A stretch of DNA of 64,000 bases from Saprospiraceae bacterium (GTDB lineage: Bacteria > Bacteroidota > Bacteroidia > Chitinophagales > Saprospiraceae). The stretch is taken from the NCBI GenBank assembly GCA_020631235.1, contig JAHDHQ010000006.1, positions 1 through 64,000 on the forward strand. Reading direction: 5' to 3'. Shown here in pieces: positions 8,166 through 19,900 of the stretch (its first letter is position 1; each line of letters begins with the position of its first letter). Below the pieces are notes generated by a model. It ran no database searches and was not told where the DNA came from. It was given only the letters and a program-made list of their open reading frames with translations. A program made the translations under genes and the position numbers.

Positions 8166-8531
8166 TTATTCTAATAATTCATAACATTCATCATTAAATG
8201 CGGGCGTGCAAAAACACAGAAAAATTAAATCCTCAGCTTGGTGATTACTTATCCGCTGCGCTGTATCAGGAGGAATCCGGAAAACATCCCCCTTTTTTAA
8301 AACTTGAGCCTCTTCTTCATTATATTCTAACAAACCTTCACCTTCCAAAATTAAATACACTTCGCAAGTGCCTCTTAATTGGTGCCAGGCTGTAGTAACC
8401 CCTGGTTCCACCCTAGCCCTAGCTATGGATTGACTGTGATCATCTTGCCTATTTAATAACTCCAAAATATGGCATCTTTCTTCGGTAAAAAACTCTTCGT
8501 CTTCATTAAATGAGTGATAAAATGGTTTCAT
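8166..8531 (-). CDS. Single-domain cupin protein
   Basis: 121 residues forming one cupin barrel. Motif 1 is AWHQLRGTCEVYLILEGEG (about 48-66) and motif 2 is GDVFRIPPDTAQRISN. Compared with the classical metal cupins, the second His of motif 1 is Gln and the motif 2 His is Gln. A 'WHxLxGtxExY' subgroup of small cupins shows the same pattern, so this is probably normal for the subgroup and not decay. The substrate is unknown. It lies 59 bp upstream of the lipoprotein gene on the same strand and may be co-transcribed with it. Confidence 0.8.
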   Translation of the reverse strand: MKPFYHSFNEDEEFFTEERCHILELLNRQDDHSQSIARARVEPGVTTAWHQLRGTCEVYLILEGEGLLEYNEEEAQVLKKGDVFRIPPDTAQRISNHQAEDLIFLCFCTPAFNDECYELLE

Positions 8532-8613
8532 GTTTGCCGTCTTGACCTACTTAAAGTTTACAATTTTTATTAACTATTGCAAATGATAACTTTTTCGCTT
8601 TTACTTTTAATGC

Positions 8614-9273
8614 GTGAAAAAGATAATTACTGGTATTTATATAGGCTTTGGTCTTTTTGATTTGATCAATATTTTATTCGATCTACCCTTACGCATGATA
8701 TCAAAGCCGACCTTGATGGTCTGTCTAATAATGTATTATGTACTTTTTTCTCCTAAAGCCCACCCTCTAATTTTAATGGCGCTGATCTTTTCCATGATGG
8801 GTGATCTGTTTTTATTGTTTCCTTCCGGTTTTTTGTTGGGTCTTGCCGCCTTCCTAGTCGCGCATGTTTTTTATAGTTTTTTCTTCTTAAAACAACTGGA
8901 AACATGGAGCAAGAAACATAATTTGACATTGCTTGCTTTAGCACTTATCATGGGAGGGTTTTGGTCAATGTTGTTTCCCGAATCTATGCAAGATAATTGG
9001 ATGGCTGTTCTTGCATACTCATTAGTTTTATGTTCAATGTTGTTTTTAGCCATCAACAGAAAATCTTCTTTATCTGGTTACTTATGGGTAGTACTCGGTG
9101 CCATCTTGTTTGTAATGTCTGACACTTTGATTGCCATAGAACAAACTATGCCAGACCAGAAAGTAATTAGTTTGCTGATTATGATACTGTACTTATCTGC
9201 CCAATATCTGATCATTGAAGGTGTGGTTTCATTCGAAAAAGAAAACAAAACTTTACTCACTCATACCCCTTAA
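8614..9273 (+). CDS. YhhN/TMEM86-type membrane protein (lysoplasmalogenase family)
   Basis: 219 residues, about eight membrane helices, with the family pattern of polar residues in helices (FSMMGDLFLLFPSGF near 65-79 and VMSDTLIAIE near 168-177). Characterised relatives hydrolyse the vinyl-ether bond of lysoplasmalogens; most bacterial members are untested. The start codon is GTG. Its stop codon overlaps that of the convergent MFS gene in the four bases TTAA. Confidence 0.82.
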   Translation: MKKIITGIYIGFGLFDLINILFDLPLRMISKPTLMVCLIMYYVLFSPKAHPLILMALIFSMMGDLFLLFPSGFLLGLAAFLVAHVFYSFFFLKQLETWSKKHNLTLLALALIMGGFWSMLFPESMQDNWMAVLAYSLVLCSMLFLAINRKSSLSGYLWVVLGAILFVMSDTLIAIEQTMPDQKVISLLIMILYLSAQYLIIEGVVSFEKENKTLLTHTP

Positions 9274-10484
9274 TCTACCTCTTCTTCAATCATTCTGTTT
9301 TTTAGAAAATATACCCCTGTAGCACCAACGCAACAAAACAAAAAACAAAGAAACCAAAAAGTGCTATAACCCAGTTTTTCCGAAATAGGTAATCCCACTG
9401 GAGCGATAATCAAGGCAATGGAAAATAAAACAGCCACTGCCCCCATGTAAACTCCCGTGTTTTCTTTCCCTGATCGTCGTAAAGCCACAGTGTTAATAAA
9501 TGGAAAGTTTATGATCTCTCCGACCGTCGTTAAAATATTATACAGAGAAATAATAAACAATGTGGATAAGACCGTAGCATAAAAGGAAAGAAAAGAAAGT
9601 CCGATTAACACCATACCAATGATCAACGGAATAAAAATGGCTTTCCGCTTTTCTAAAAAGTAAATAATAGGCATTTCTAAAAAAACAATCATTAGACCAT
9701 TAGCCATAAAAAACAAACCTATCTCTTGTTTGCTAAGTAATAGAACTTCGGAAAAATACACAGGAATGACCTGAAGTATCTGGAAAAATACAATGAGGTT
9801 TAGTAAATTAAAAAATAGATAGGCCAAAAAGACCTTGTCAGTATAAGGGTTTTTTGTGTTGGCCATTTTGTTAGGATCCGCTCTGCGTTGTTCTTTAGGT
9901 GGAGACAAACTCAAAAACAAAAATAAAGCCCCTAATAAACATGTAGTGCCATCTACAATAAACAACCAAAAATAACCAACACTCGCTGCCAGTAGTCCTC
10001 CAATAAAAGGACCAATAGAAATACCCAGGTTAATGGCTATTCTGATTAGTGAAATTCCTCTAGTTACATTTTCCTTAGTGGTTAACTGAGCAAGGGCTGA
10101 AAAAGAAGCAGGCCTAAATAAATCACTAACTGTAGTAGTTAAAAACATAAAAACACAGAGCCAATAAAAATTACTGATAAACCCCATGCTCAGAAATAAT
10201 AAGCCAGAACCAATAAGAGCAAAAAACATAGTGTTAAATGTGCCTATTCTATCCGCTAGCTTACCTCCAAAATAGGCTCCAACTAATGACCCCAATCCAA
10301 AACATCCATTAATGATCATAGCATCTGTCTTGGACCATTTTAATTCTTCAATGACATATAGCGCTAGAAAAGGAAGCACCATCATACCGCTCCGATTGAT
10401 GAGCAAGACTCCCGCCAACTTCCAAACTTTAACCGATAAACCTCGGAAAGTATCTATATAGAAATGTAATAATGATCGCAGCAT
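9270..10484 (-). CDS. Major facilitator superfamily transporter
   Basis: 404 residues, 12 predicted helices. The loop between helices 2 and 3 carries the MFS motif A form GAYFGGKLADRIG, typical of proton-driven drug or metabolite exporters of the DHA1 type. The substrate cannot be told from the sequence. I took the ATG at 10484; a TTG three codons upstream is possible. It overlaps the convergent YhhN-type gene by 4 bp, and the tRNA-Val terminator lies upstream of it, so it must have its own promoter in the short gap. Confidence 0.85.
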   Translation of the reverse strand: MLRSLLHFYIDTFRGLSVKVWKLAGVLLINRSGMMVLPFLALYVIEELKWSKTDAMIINGCFGLGSLVGAYFGGKLADRIGTFNTMFFALIGSGLLFLSMGFISNFYWLCVFMFLTTTVSDLFRPASFSALAQLTTKENVTRGISLIRIAINLGISIGPFIGGLLAASVGYFWLFIVDGTTCLLGALFLFLSLSPPKEQRRADPNKMANTKNPYTDKVFLAYLFFNLLNLIVFFQILQVIPVYFSEVLLLSKQEIGLFFMANGLMIVFLEMPIIYFLEKRKAIFIPLIIGMVLIGLSFLSFYATVLSTLFIISLYNILTTVGEIINFPFINTVALRRSGKENTGVYMGAVAVLFSIALIIAPVGLPISEKLGYSTFWFLCFLFCCVGATGVYFLKNRMIEEEVD

Positions 10485-10552
10485 GAACAACAAAGTTAAT
10501 TTAGTTGGATTTTATAAACGCACTTTCGAGCGGATATGCTGCAAAAAAAGAG

Positions 10553-10586
10553 AAATAAAAAAAGCTCCGATAAATATCGGAGCTTT
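10553..10586 (-). terminator. Rho-independent terminator of tRNA-Val
   Basis: A perfect 12-bp stem (10561-10572 with 10575-10586) with an AA loop, followed on the minus strand by a run of T. It begins four bases after the tRNA 3' end. Confidence 0.85.
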
Positions 10587-10589
10587 AAG

Positions 10590-10664
10590 TGGGCGATGAG
10601 AGACTCGAACTCCCGACCCCCTGGGTGTAAACCAGGTGCTCTGAACCAACTGAGCTAATCACCC
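10590..10664 (-). tRNA. tRNA-Val (anticodon UAC)
   Basis: A full cloverleaf on the minus strand. The acceptor GGGTGAT pairs with ATCGCCC (one G-T), the D arm reads AGCTCAGTTGG, and the anticodon arm is CCTGG-TTTACAC-CCAGG with anticodon TAC at 10627-10629. The T loop is TTCGAGT, the discriminator is A, and CCA is not encoded. Confidence 0.95.
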
Positions 10665-10677
10665 GTAAATCGGATTG

Positions 10678-10685
10678 CAAAGATA
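10678..10685 (-). promoter_or_regulatory. Predicted -7 box of the tRNA-Val promoter
   Basis: The minus strand reads TATCTTTG, a full match to the Bacteroidota TAnnTTTG box, 13 bp before the tRNA 5' end. The rest of the gap up to 10945 is AT-rich and I see no gene in it. Confidence 0.55.
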
Positions 10686-10945
10686 ATTTTATTTTTTAAT
10701 CCACACTTATTCCTCCTAAAAAAATCAACTTTTTTTGTGTTTGACAGTTAATTAGCTATCACTAGAACTAGGTGTTTGTTAAAATTGAATAGTATCGGAC
10801 CCTTTTCTAGCCTAATAATCCGCTCAATCATGCATAAAAATCGAGCTTTTTTACCCATTTTTATTTAGCTGATAGGTCCCCCCAGGCCTTAATAAATGTG
10901 ATATTACTTTTTGTGCACCGTGAGTGCCTCAAAAACCTTTGACTA

Positions 10946-13900
10946 ATGATTGATTCCAACGTTAAAAAAATTCTCTTCCTGGTTTTTTTTCTAAATGCAT
11001 CATTTTCTGTTTTAGCTCAGTCAGAACCACCTGACCCTTGTACAGATGGATCACAAAATACTTGTACCTGTGAGACCTCTCCCACACTCTGCACGCTGGA
11101 AGACCTTAATGAGTATCAGTATGAAATGACCACTTTTGATCATCCTGATGATGGTCCTGAACCCATGTGTGAAGGTCCAGAGGGGGATAATACTGCATCA
11201 CATAATCCTACTTGGTTTGCCTTTATTGCCTGGTGTACAGATTTAACCATTCAAGTGCAATACATAAATTGTACGGATGAAGGAGGGATTTGGGATGTTT
11301 GTGCAGGTATACAAGCTGCCGTCTACGAAGATTGTTCATTAGATCCTTCTTCAGCTATTGCTTGCGATACCAGTGTCGATGGCTGTGATGGTGATGACAC
11401 AAGAATTGTGGACGTAGAGGGAATGACACTTGGGGAAACGTATTATTTTCTGGTAGATGGTTGCTGCGGTTCTGCTTGTGACATTAAAATAACTGTTATT
11501 GGTGATTGTGGAGTAACTCAAATGGGTGAATGGGAACAAGAAATCCAGGGGCCATGCACCATTTGCGAACCCGGTACTGCAACATTTAGTGTGACAGATC
11601 ATGTAGGCGCCGTAAATTATCATTGGTTTGTGGATGACGTTTCCGAACAAGTGGAGGAAGATGGGTTAACATTTGATTATACGTTTCCAAGTGCCGGAGT
11701 GTACACAATTTGTGTAGATGTGGATAATGAGCCTTGTATAGATATATCTGATGCTCCAGCTGAACTGTGTAAAACCGTGACTGTTCTGGACACAGAAGCC
11801 GATGCAGGGAATATGGAAGGAGGAACAGCTTGTCCAGGAGGAACCATTACTTATTCGGCTACTGGGTATGCTGTTTCTGATTTTATGGACCAATGGGTAT
11901 TTGTGGTAGACGCTACTGGTGAAATTTTGCAAGCGGATGAAGGTGATAGTGGGTCTTTTACCTATGATTATTGTGGAACCTTTAGTGTTTATAGCTACAA
12001 TTTTTATAACGATAGTACTTTTACCATTCCTGTCATTGGAGAAAACTTTAATGATTTTGAGACATGTAACGATTGTTTTTGCGACCTCGATGTTGCCTTA
12101 TTAACTTTTGAAGACACCTCTCCTCCCACTTTTGACAGTGAACCTGCTGATATTACGATAAATTGCTTTGATGGTTTGGATCCTATGGAAGATTTAGCAT
12201 TTACGGATGATTGTATGGGAGCTGGATTTGCAGAAGGTGTAGAAGAAGGTATGGCAGATTTATGTGATGGAGGATCCTATACTAGGACATGGACCATGGT
12301 TGATTCTTGTGGAAACTCCGTGAGTTATACACAAAATATAGAAGTAGAACAAGTTCCACAAGCCGAGTTTACTAATATTCCTGATGATGAAAATCTTAGT
12401 TGTGCTGATTTAATTGATGGTCAAGTTTCTGTGGATTATACTAACAACGGTGCTGGTGATTGTTTAATTGAAGGTTCTGTTCTAGGAACCACAGATGATG
12501 ACATTGATTTTTGTGGTGGAGAAGTGACCTTTACATGGACCTTTGAAGATGATTGTGGAAGAGAAATCACTGAAACGCAATTAGTAACTATAGACCCACC
12601 ATTAGATATTGAGTTTATTGATGTACCTGACGACGTTACCATAACTTGTGATGATTTACCTTTTGTTCCTGTTAATTTAGATTACACAAATAATGATGTG
12701 GGTGTGTGTTTGATTGATGGCAACCAAGCACCTAGTATCGATGGTGACTTGCTCATTTGTGGTGATCAGATAACCATCACTTGGGAAGTGACCGATGACT
12801 GTGGTCGAATGTTCGATGCAACCCAAATGGTAACCTTAGAAGATACAGAGGAACCTGAATTTATAGATGCGCCATCAGATGAAACGTATGATTGCCATCT
12901 TGATGTTCCCGCAATGGAAGATGTAGAGTGGATGGATAATTGTGATGGAGCTGGTTTTGTATCTGGAACAGAAGATGGGACCATTGATGTATGTACTGGA
13001 GGAGTAATTACCAGAACTTGGGAATACACGGATGATTGTGATTTGACTGTTACGCATATTCAAACCATTACGGTAAACCCCGTTCCGGATGTTGACTGGA
13101 CTAGCACACTTCCTGAAGATATCACCGTGCAATGCGATGAAAGCTTGCCGGCAATTGTTGATCTTGATTATTCAAATAGTTCTCCAAGTACCAATTGTTT
13201 AGAAGAAGGAAGTGTTTCTCCTGTAGAAGCAGGAGAATTAATTATTTGTGGAGATCAGATTACAAGAACTTGGGAGTTTACTCCAAGCTGTGGTCCAGCT
13301 ATTAGCCATGTGCAAACCATTACATTAGAAGATATGGATGATCCAGAGTTTACGGACCCTCCTATGGATGAAACTTATGACTGTTATTTGGATGTTCCTG
13401 ATATGACTGATTTAGAATGGACCGATGTATGTGATGGTACAGGATCTGTCACTGGCATAGAGTCAGGAACCATAGACGAATGTACAGGTGGCACACTGAC
13501 TCGGACATGGGAGTATACGGATGCTTGCGATAACATGGTCGGCCATGTGCAAACAATTACTGTAAATCCTGTTCCTGATGTAGATTGGACTAGCACACTT
13601 CCTGAAGATATTACAGTACAGTGTGGTGAAAGTTTACCTCCATTGGAAAACCTTGACTATTCTAATGATTCACCAAGCACTAATTGTTTAGAAGAAGGTA
13701 GTGCAAGCCCATCAGAAATGGGTGAACTGCTCGTATGTGGAGATCAAATTACAAGAACATGGGAACATACCCCTGCTTGTGGGCCTGCCATAAGTCATAC
13801 TCAGACCATCACATTAGAAGATGTGGAGTTTCCTGTTTTTGTTAGCCCACCAGCAGACGAAACTTTTGATTGTTACCTTGATGTGCCTGCAGCTCCAGAT

Positions 13901-16900
13901 TTAACATGGACGGACAATTGTGATGGCTCAGATGTAGTATCTGCTGTTGAAGATGGAACTATCGATGATTGTACTGGAGGAACTTTAACTAGAACCTGGG
14001 AGTACACTGACGCCTGTGATAACACAACTACCCATGTTCAAACCATTACTGTAAACCCTATACCTGATATTGATTGGACAAGTACTTTGCCAGAAGACAT
14101 TACCGTTGATTGTGGTGAAGTTTTTGATCCTGCAGTAAATTTAAACTATTCTAATGAGGCTGTATCTGGATGTCTAGAAATGGGTGTTGTTCCAGCAGTA
14201 GAAATGGGTGAGTTAATCGTGTGTGGTGACCAAATCATCAGAACATGGGATGTTACGCCAGCTTGTGGACCTGCTCTATCACACACTCAAACCATTACAC
14301 TTGAAGATACAGAATTACCTGTTTTTATTAACCCTCCCGGAGATGCAACCTACGAATGCTATTTAGACGTTCCAGACGCTATAGATTTAGAATGGACGGA
14401 CAATTGTGATGGAACAGATATGGTAAGTCCTACAGAAGATGGTACCATAGATCAGTGTACGGGTGGAACATTAACGCGAACATGGGAGTATACTGATGCT
14501 TGTGATAACACTGCCACACATGTGCAAACGATTACAGTAAACCCTGTACCAGATGCGGATTGGACAAGTTCACTACCGGCTGACATAACCGTACAATGCG
14601 GTGAAGTCATAGATCCTGCCGTTGAATTAAATTATTCTAATGAAGCTGTTTCAGGCTGCTTAGAAGAAGGAGTCATACCACCTGTGGAAATGGGTGAGCT
14701 TTTAGTCTGTGGCGACCAAATTATCAGAACATGGGATGTCACGCCAGCTTGTGGGCCTGCTCTATCACACACTCAAACCATTACATTAGAAGATACAGAG
14801 TTACCGGTATTTCTTAATCCTCCTGCGAACGAAACATATAACTGCTACCTTGATGTTCCTGATGCTATTGACTTGACAGCAACGGATAATTGTGATGATG
14901 ATCAAATCATAACACCTACAGAAACCGGTACCATCGAAGATTGTATCGGAGGGAGTATTACTAGAACATGGGAAGCAACAGATGCTTGTGGCAATGTACA
15001 AACACACGATCAGATTATTACAGTAAACCCTGTTCCTGATATCACTTGGACTAGCTCATTACCAAGTGATATAACCGTTCAGTGTGATGTTATACTTGAC
15101 CCACCTGTCGATTTAAACTACTCAAATAATGCAGAATCTGCTTGTTTAGAAGAGGATATTGTCTCTGCCATAGAAGAAGGAGAGTTGGTCGTTTGTGGAG
15201 ACCAAATCACAAGAACATGGGAAGTTGTTCCTGTATGTGGCGCAACATTGACTTATATCCAAACGATCACCTTAGAAGATATAACACCTCCAAGCTTTGT
15301 TTCCACCCCTGATGCCAGTATCATTATTTCTTGTCTAGCGGATTTACCTCCATTGGAAGATTTAGAGTATGAAGATAATTGCGATGAAAATGCTTTTGCC
15401 ACTCCAATAGAAACAGGAATCCTTGATCCTTGTACGGGAGGTAGTATTTCTAGAACTTGGGAGGCCACCGATCTTTGTGGCAATGGACCTGTTGTTTTTA
15501 CTCAAGTAATCACTTTAACGGCACCCACTGAAACGGCTTGCGATGATTTAGATGATTGTACCATTAATGATATGTGGGTTTTAGACTGTGAAGGAAACGT
15601 TTGTGTTCCTTGTACAGGTCAAATAACTGGTTGTGATGGTGTTACTGAAATTGTTGAGTGCGATGATGATGACCCTTGTACCATTAATGATATGCAAACT
15701 GTAGCTTGTGATGGAAGTATTTGCGTTCCTTGTATGGGAGAATTAACAGACTGTGACAATGGGATTACTTTCAATGTTGTTTGTGATGATGATGACCCTT
15801 GTACTATAAACGACATCGAAGTGGTAGATTGTCAAGATAATGTTTGTATTCCTTGTATAGGAGAACCTAACCCAACCCCAGATCCTGATATCTTGCCTCC
15901 TGACCCTGTTTGTTTAGGGGAGAATGGTATCATCACAGTGGTAGGTTGTACCGGTGGAAATGTCATTTGGTATGATGATCCTGATGGAACAAATCTTGTT
16001 AATGTAGGTAATACTTTCCTTGTTACAGGCTTGACTGATGATGCTACTTTTTATGTAGAATGTGACCTCAATGGTTGTGTTTCCAATCTTGTTTCTGTCA
16101 CTATCGAAGTGAATGTGCCGATCACAACAACTATAACTGGCGATGATTTAATTTGCGATGGTGAAGTAGCCGTGCTCGATGCGGGAGAAGGTTTTATAGA
16201 TTATGATTGGGTAGGCGGCGGAAGTCAAATTCATTTTGTCACCGAAACAGGTACCTATGTTGTCACTGTGACTGACATAAATGGCTGTACAAGTACTGCT
16301 GATTTTGAAGTAACAGTAGTCCCGAACCCAGAAGTCGACATATTGGGATCCACTACTTTTTGTACAGATGGATCTACAGTGTTAAGTGTGGATGATTTAT
16401 TCGATAGTTACGCCTGGGATCCCAATGGAGAAAGCAGCACTTCTATCACTGTAAACACACCTGGCACTTATACTATTACTGTTACTGATGAATTTGGTTG
16501 TACCGGTACTTCCAGTGTGGAGGTCATTGAATCAACAGAGCTGAACCCTGTTATTGTAGGAGGCCCAGGTTTTTGTTCGGACGATGATTTAAGTTTGTCT
16601 GCGGGAGAAGGTTTTGCTGATTATATGTGGGCACCTAATGGGGAAACATCATTCGAAATTAATGTTTCTGAAGCTGGGACCTATTCCGTAACCGTAGAAG
16701 ACATTAATGGTTGCACAGGAACTTCCTCTATTGATGTATTTGTTTTTGACTCTCCTACTGCGGTGATCAATGGTCCTAATATATTATGTCCCGGTGATGA
16801 AATTTTGCTAGATGGTTTTGGGCCAGGTCTAGTGGCATGGAGTTGGAGCTCTGGAAATATAGGTCCTGCAATTTTTGTAGATGAGGCCGGAGAATATACA

Positions 16901-19900
16901 GTAACTGCTACCGACGAAAATGGTTGTACGGCCACTACATCTGTCATGGTAGAAGCACATGATGCTCCCGAACCCATGATTGAAGGTGATCCAACTTTTT
17001 GCCAGGGAGGCAGCACGATTCTAAATGTAACAGAAGTCTTTAGCACTTATGAGTGGTCAATAAATGGTGAAAGTGACATGAGCATTGAAGTAGATGAATC
17101 AACAACTCTTTCTGTTACAGTAACCGATGAAAATGGTTGTACTGGAAGCAGTTCCATTTTTGTTACCGTTGACCCTCCTTCCACCGTTTTAATAGGAGGA
17201 AGTACATCTTTCTGTACCAATAGCTCCACGCTTCTTGATGCTGGAGAATGGGAAAGTCAAGTTTGGTTGCCAACGAATGAAACTACGCAAACCATAGAAG
17301 TATCCACTGAAGGTGAGTACACTTTAGTAGTCACTGATGAAAACGGATGTACTGCCAGTTCTGTCGTTCAAGTAACAGAAGAAACTGAGTTATCCCCGAT
17401 AATTAGCGGTGACTTGAGCGGTTGTACTAATAGTTTAGTAAATCTTTTTGTAAGCGGAAATTTTGACACTTATGAGTGGAGCACTGGAGAAATGACTAGT
17501 AATGTAACCGTAGCTGTAGGTAGTTCTTACAGTGTTACAGTAACAGATAATAGCGGTTGTTCTGGAAACTCACAGGTGGATATTATCGCTTTAGAAGCCG
17601 AACAAGTAGAAATTAATGGCGAAACGGCTTTTTGTCAAGGTCTAGCTGGTGAGTTGACTGCCTCAGATGGTTTTGATACTTATGAGTGGTCAAACAGCGT
17701 AAACAACCAATCAATCACTATCGCTGATGCTGGAACTTATTCTGTAACGGCAACAGATGTAAATGGATGTACCTCCGAAAGCTCTATAATGGTCGAACTC
17801 ATCGATCAGGCCAGTCCTAATATTGTGGGTGATACGGATATTTGTTTAGGAGAAACTTTAATGCTAGAAAGTGATGCTGAATATACCATGTATGAATGGA
17901 GCACTGGCGAAACCACTGCGGGTATAGAAATTTCTACTGGTGGAAGTTATAGTTTGACTGTAACAGATGGCAATGGTTGTACTGGAAGCTCTGCTGTAAT
18001 TGTGGATCAATTTAGCTTACCTACTGTAGCTATATTAGGTTCAAGTTCTTTTTGTACAAATGGATTTACTACACTTTCGCTTAACAATGATTTTGTCAAT
18101 ATTATGTGGGGGCCAAATGGAGAAACTTCAAACGAAATACAAGTAAACCAAGAAGGAGCTTTTACTGTCACTGTTACCGATGAAAATGGTTGTACTGCAT
18201 CCAGTTCAATAGATGTGACTGAAGAAGAGTCCTTATCACCTAGTATCGATGGTCCAGATTTTATTTGTGCGGGAGGAACAGCTATTTTGGATGCTGGTGT
18301 TTTTACAAGTTTTGAATGGAGCACTGGAGAAACTGAATCAAGTATCGAAGTTGGTTCTCCTGGTACATACGCTGTAACCGTTTATGATCAATCCGGTTGT
18401 TCGGGAAATACCAGCATTGAAATAGAAGAAATCACGGCTGAAGAGGTGAATATCGGTGGTGATCCATATATCTGCTCTGGTACAAATACTGAATTAACCG
18501 CTGAAGGAAATTTTGTAGCGTATAACTGGTCCAATGGCTTCAACACACAAAGTATCATTGTTAATCTTGAAGGTGATTATACAGTTACAGTCACAGATAA
18601 TAATGGTTGTACAAGTAGCACCTCTATTAATATTGGAACGGTGGACAACCCAGATCCTAATATTTCAGGCAACCCGTTTTTATGTCCAGGTGAAAGTGGC
18701 ACTTTTGGTTTAGACCAAAACTATGTAGCCTATGAGTGGAGTACTGGTGAGACTACGGAAACTATCGATATAGATGTCATAGGCTTGTATAACGTAACAG
18801 TGACAGATATTAATGGCTGTACAGCTAGCACTTCCATAGATATATTTAATCATCCTCCATTCAGTTTGACGATAGGTGGTTCTACGGCTTATTGTCCTAT
18901 GGGTTTTACCATTCTAGACGGAAGCGGAGACGATTATGTGGCATGGGAATGGAGTACTGGAGAAACCAGCCCTGCCATTCAAGTAAATACTGAAGACAGT
19001 TTTAGCCTTACCGTGACCGATGTAAATGGTTGTACTGCCTCAAGCTCTGTTGATGTTTCAGAAGAAGATTCCTTAATGCCTGTAATTCTGGGAGATTTGC
19101 TTATTTGCCAAGGACAAAGCACCATTTTAGATGGTGGTTCTGCTTTTGCCAGTTGGGAATGGAGCACAGGGGAGTCAACTCAAACTATAGAAGTGAGTGA
19201 TGCAGGCGTGTATTCCATTACTGTTTCTGATGGTGTGGCTTGTACTGGTGAAGGTGAAGTGGAGTTAGTCGTAATAGAGCCAACAGTCCCTGAAATAACA
19301 GGTCCGGCGTTTATTTGCTCAGGTGGAGAATCTACACTCACGGCTGAAACAGGCTTCTTTAGTTATGAATGGAGTACTGGAGAATTCAGCTCAATCATTA
19401 CTGTAAACGAAGGTGGAATTTACTCTTTAACAGTCACTGACACTGAAGGCTGTGAAGGCGTAAATACTTTTGAATTAGATGTACAAGATGTGCCAGATGT
19501 GTTTATAGAAGATATTGACTGTGCAGAAGACAAGTTGACTTATGATGTATATTTTCAGACCAATGCCGATCAAATTTTGTTGACTGATTATAGTGTGGAT
19601 GATTTAGGTATGGGTGATTATCTTATTGCTGAAGTGGATACTTCAGACAACTTGATTATAACCTTCATAAATAATGAAACTTTGTGTGATACCACCATTG
19701 TAATTAATGCTCCTAATTGTGGTTGTCAGGTCTTAGCTGATCCAGGGGTAGATCAAATCATTGATTGTGATGTGACATCTGCCATTTTAGGTGGAGAAAA
19801 CACATCTGAAGGGACCAATGTTTCTTATGCATGGTTTGATGAAGATGGCAACTTGGTATCTAATGATCCTATGTTTATTACCGAAGAAGGTGGTGTATAT

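Noticed and set aside
8166-8531. Cupin considered catalytically broken because two metal-binding His are Gln
   Set aside because: A subgroup of small cupins with the WHxLxG pattern shows the same residues, so this looks like normal family variation.
16681-17046. Open frames antisense to the Ig-like repeats of the giant gene
   Set aside because: They recur with the repeat period because the sense codons repeat, and none has a signal, domain or promoter.
12851-19495. Regular repeats considered as a CRISPR array or satellite DNA
   Set aside because: Units are about 210 and 488 bp, keep one reading frame throughout and encode protein domains; there are no short identical repeats with unique spacers and no cas genes.
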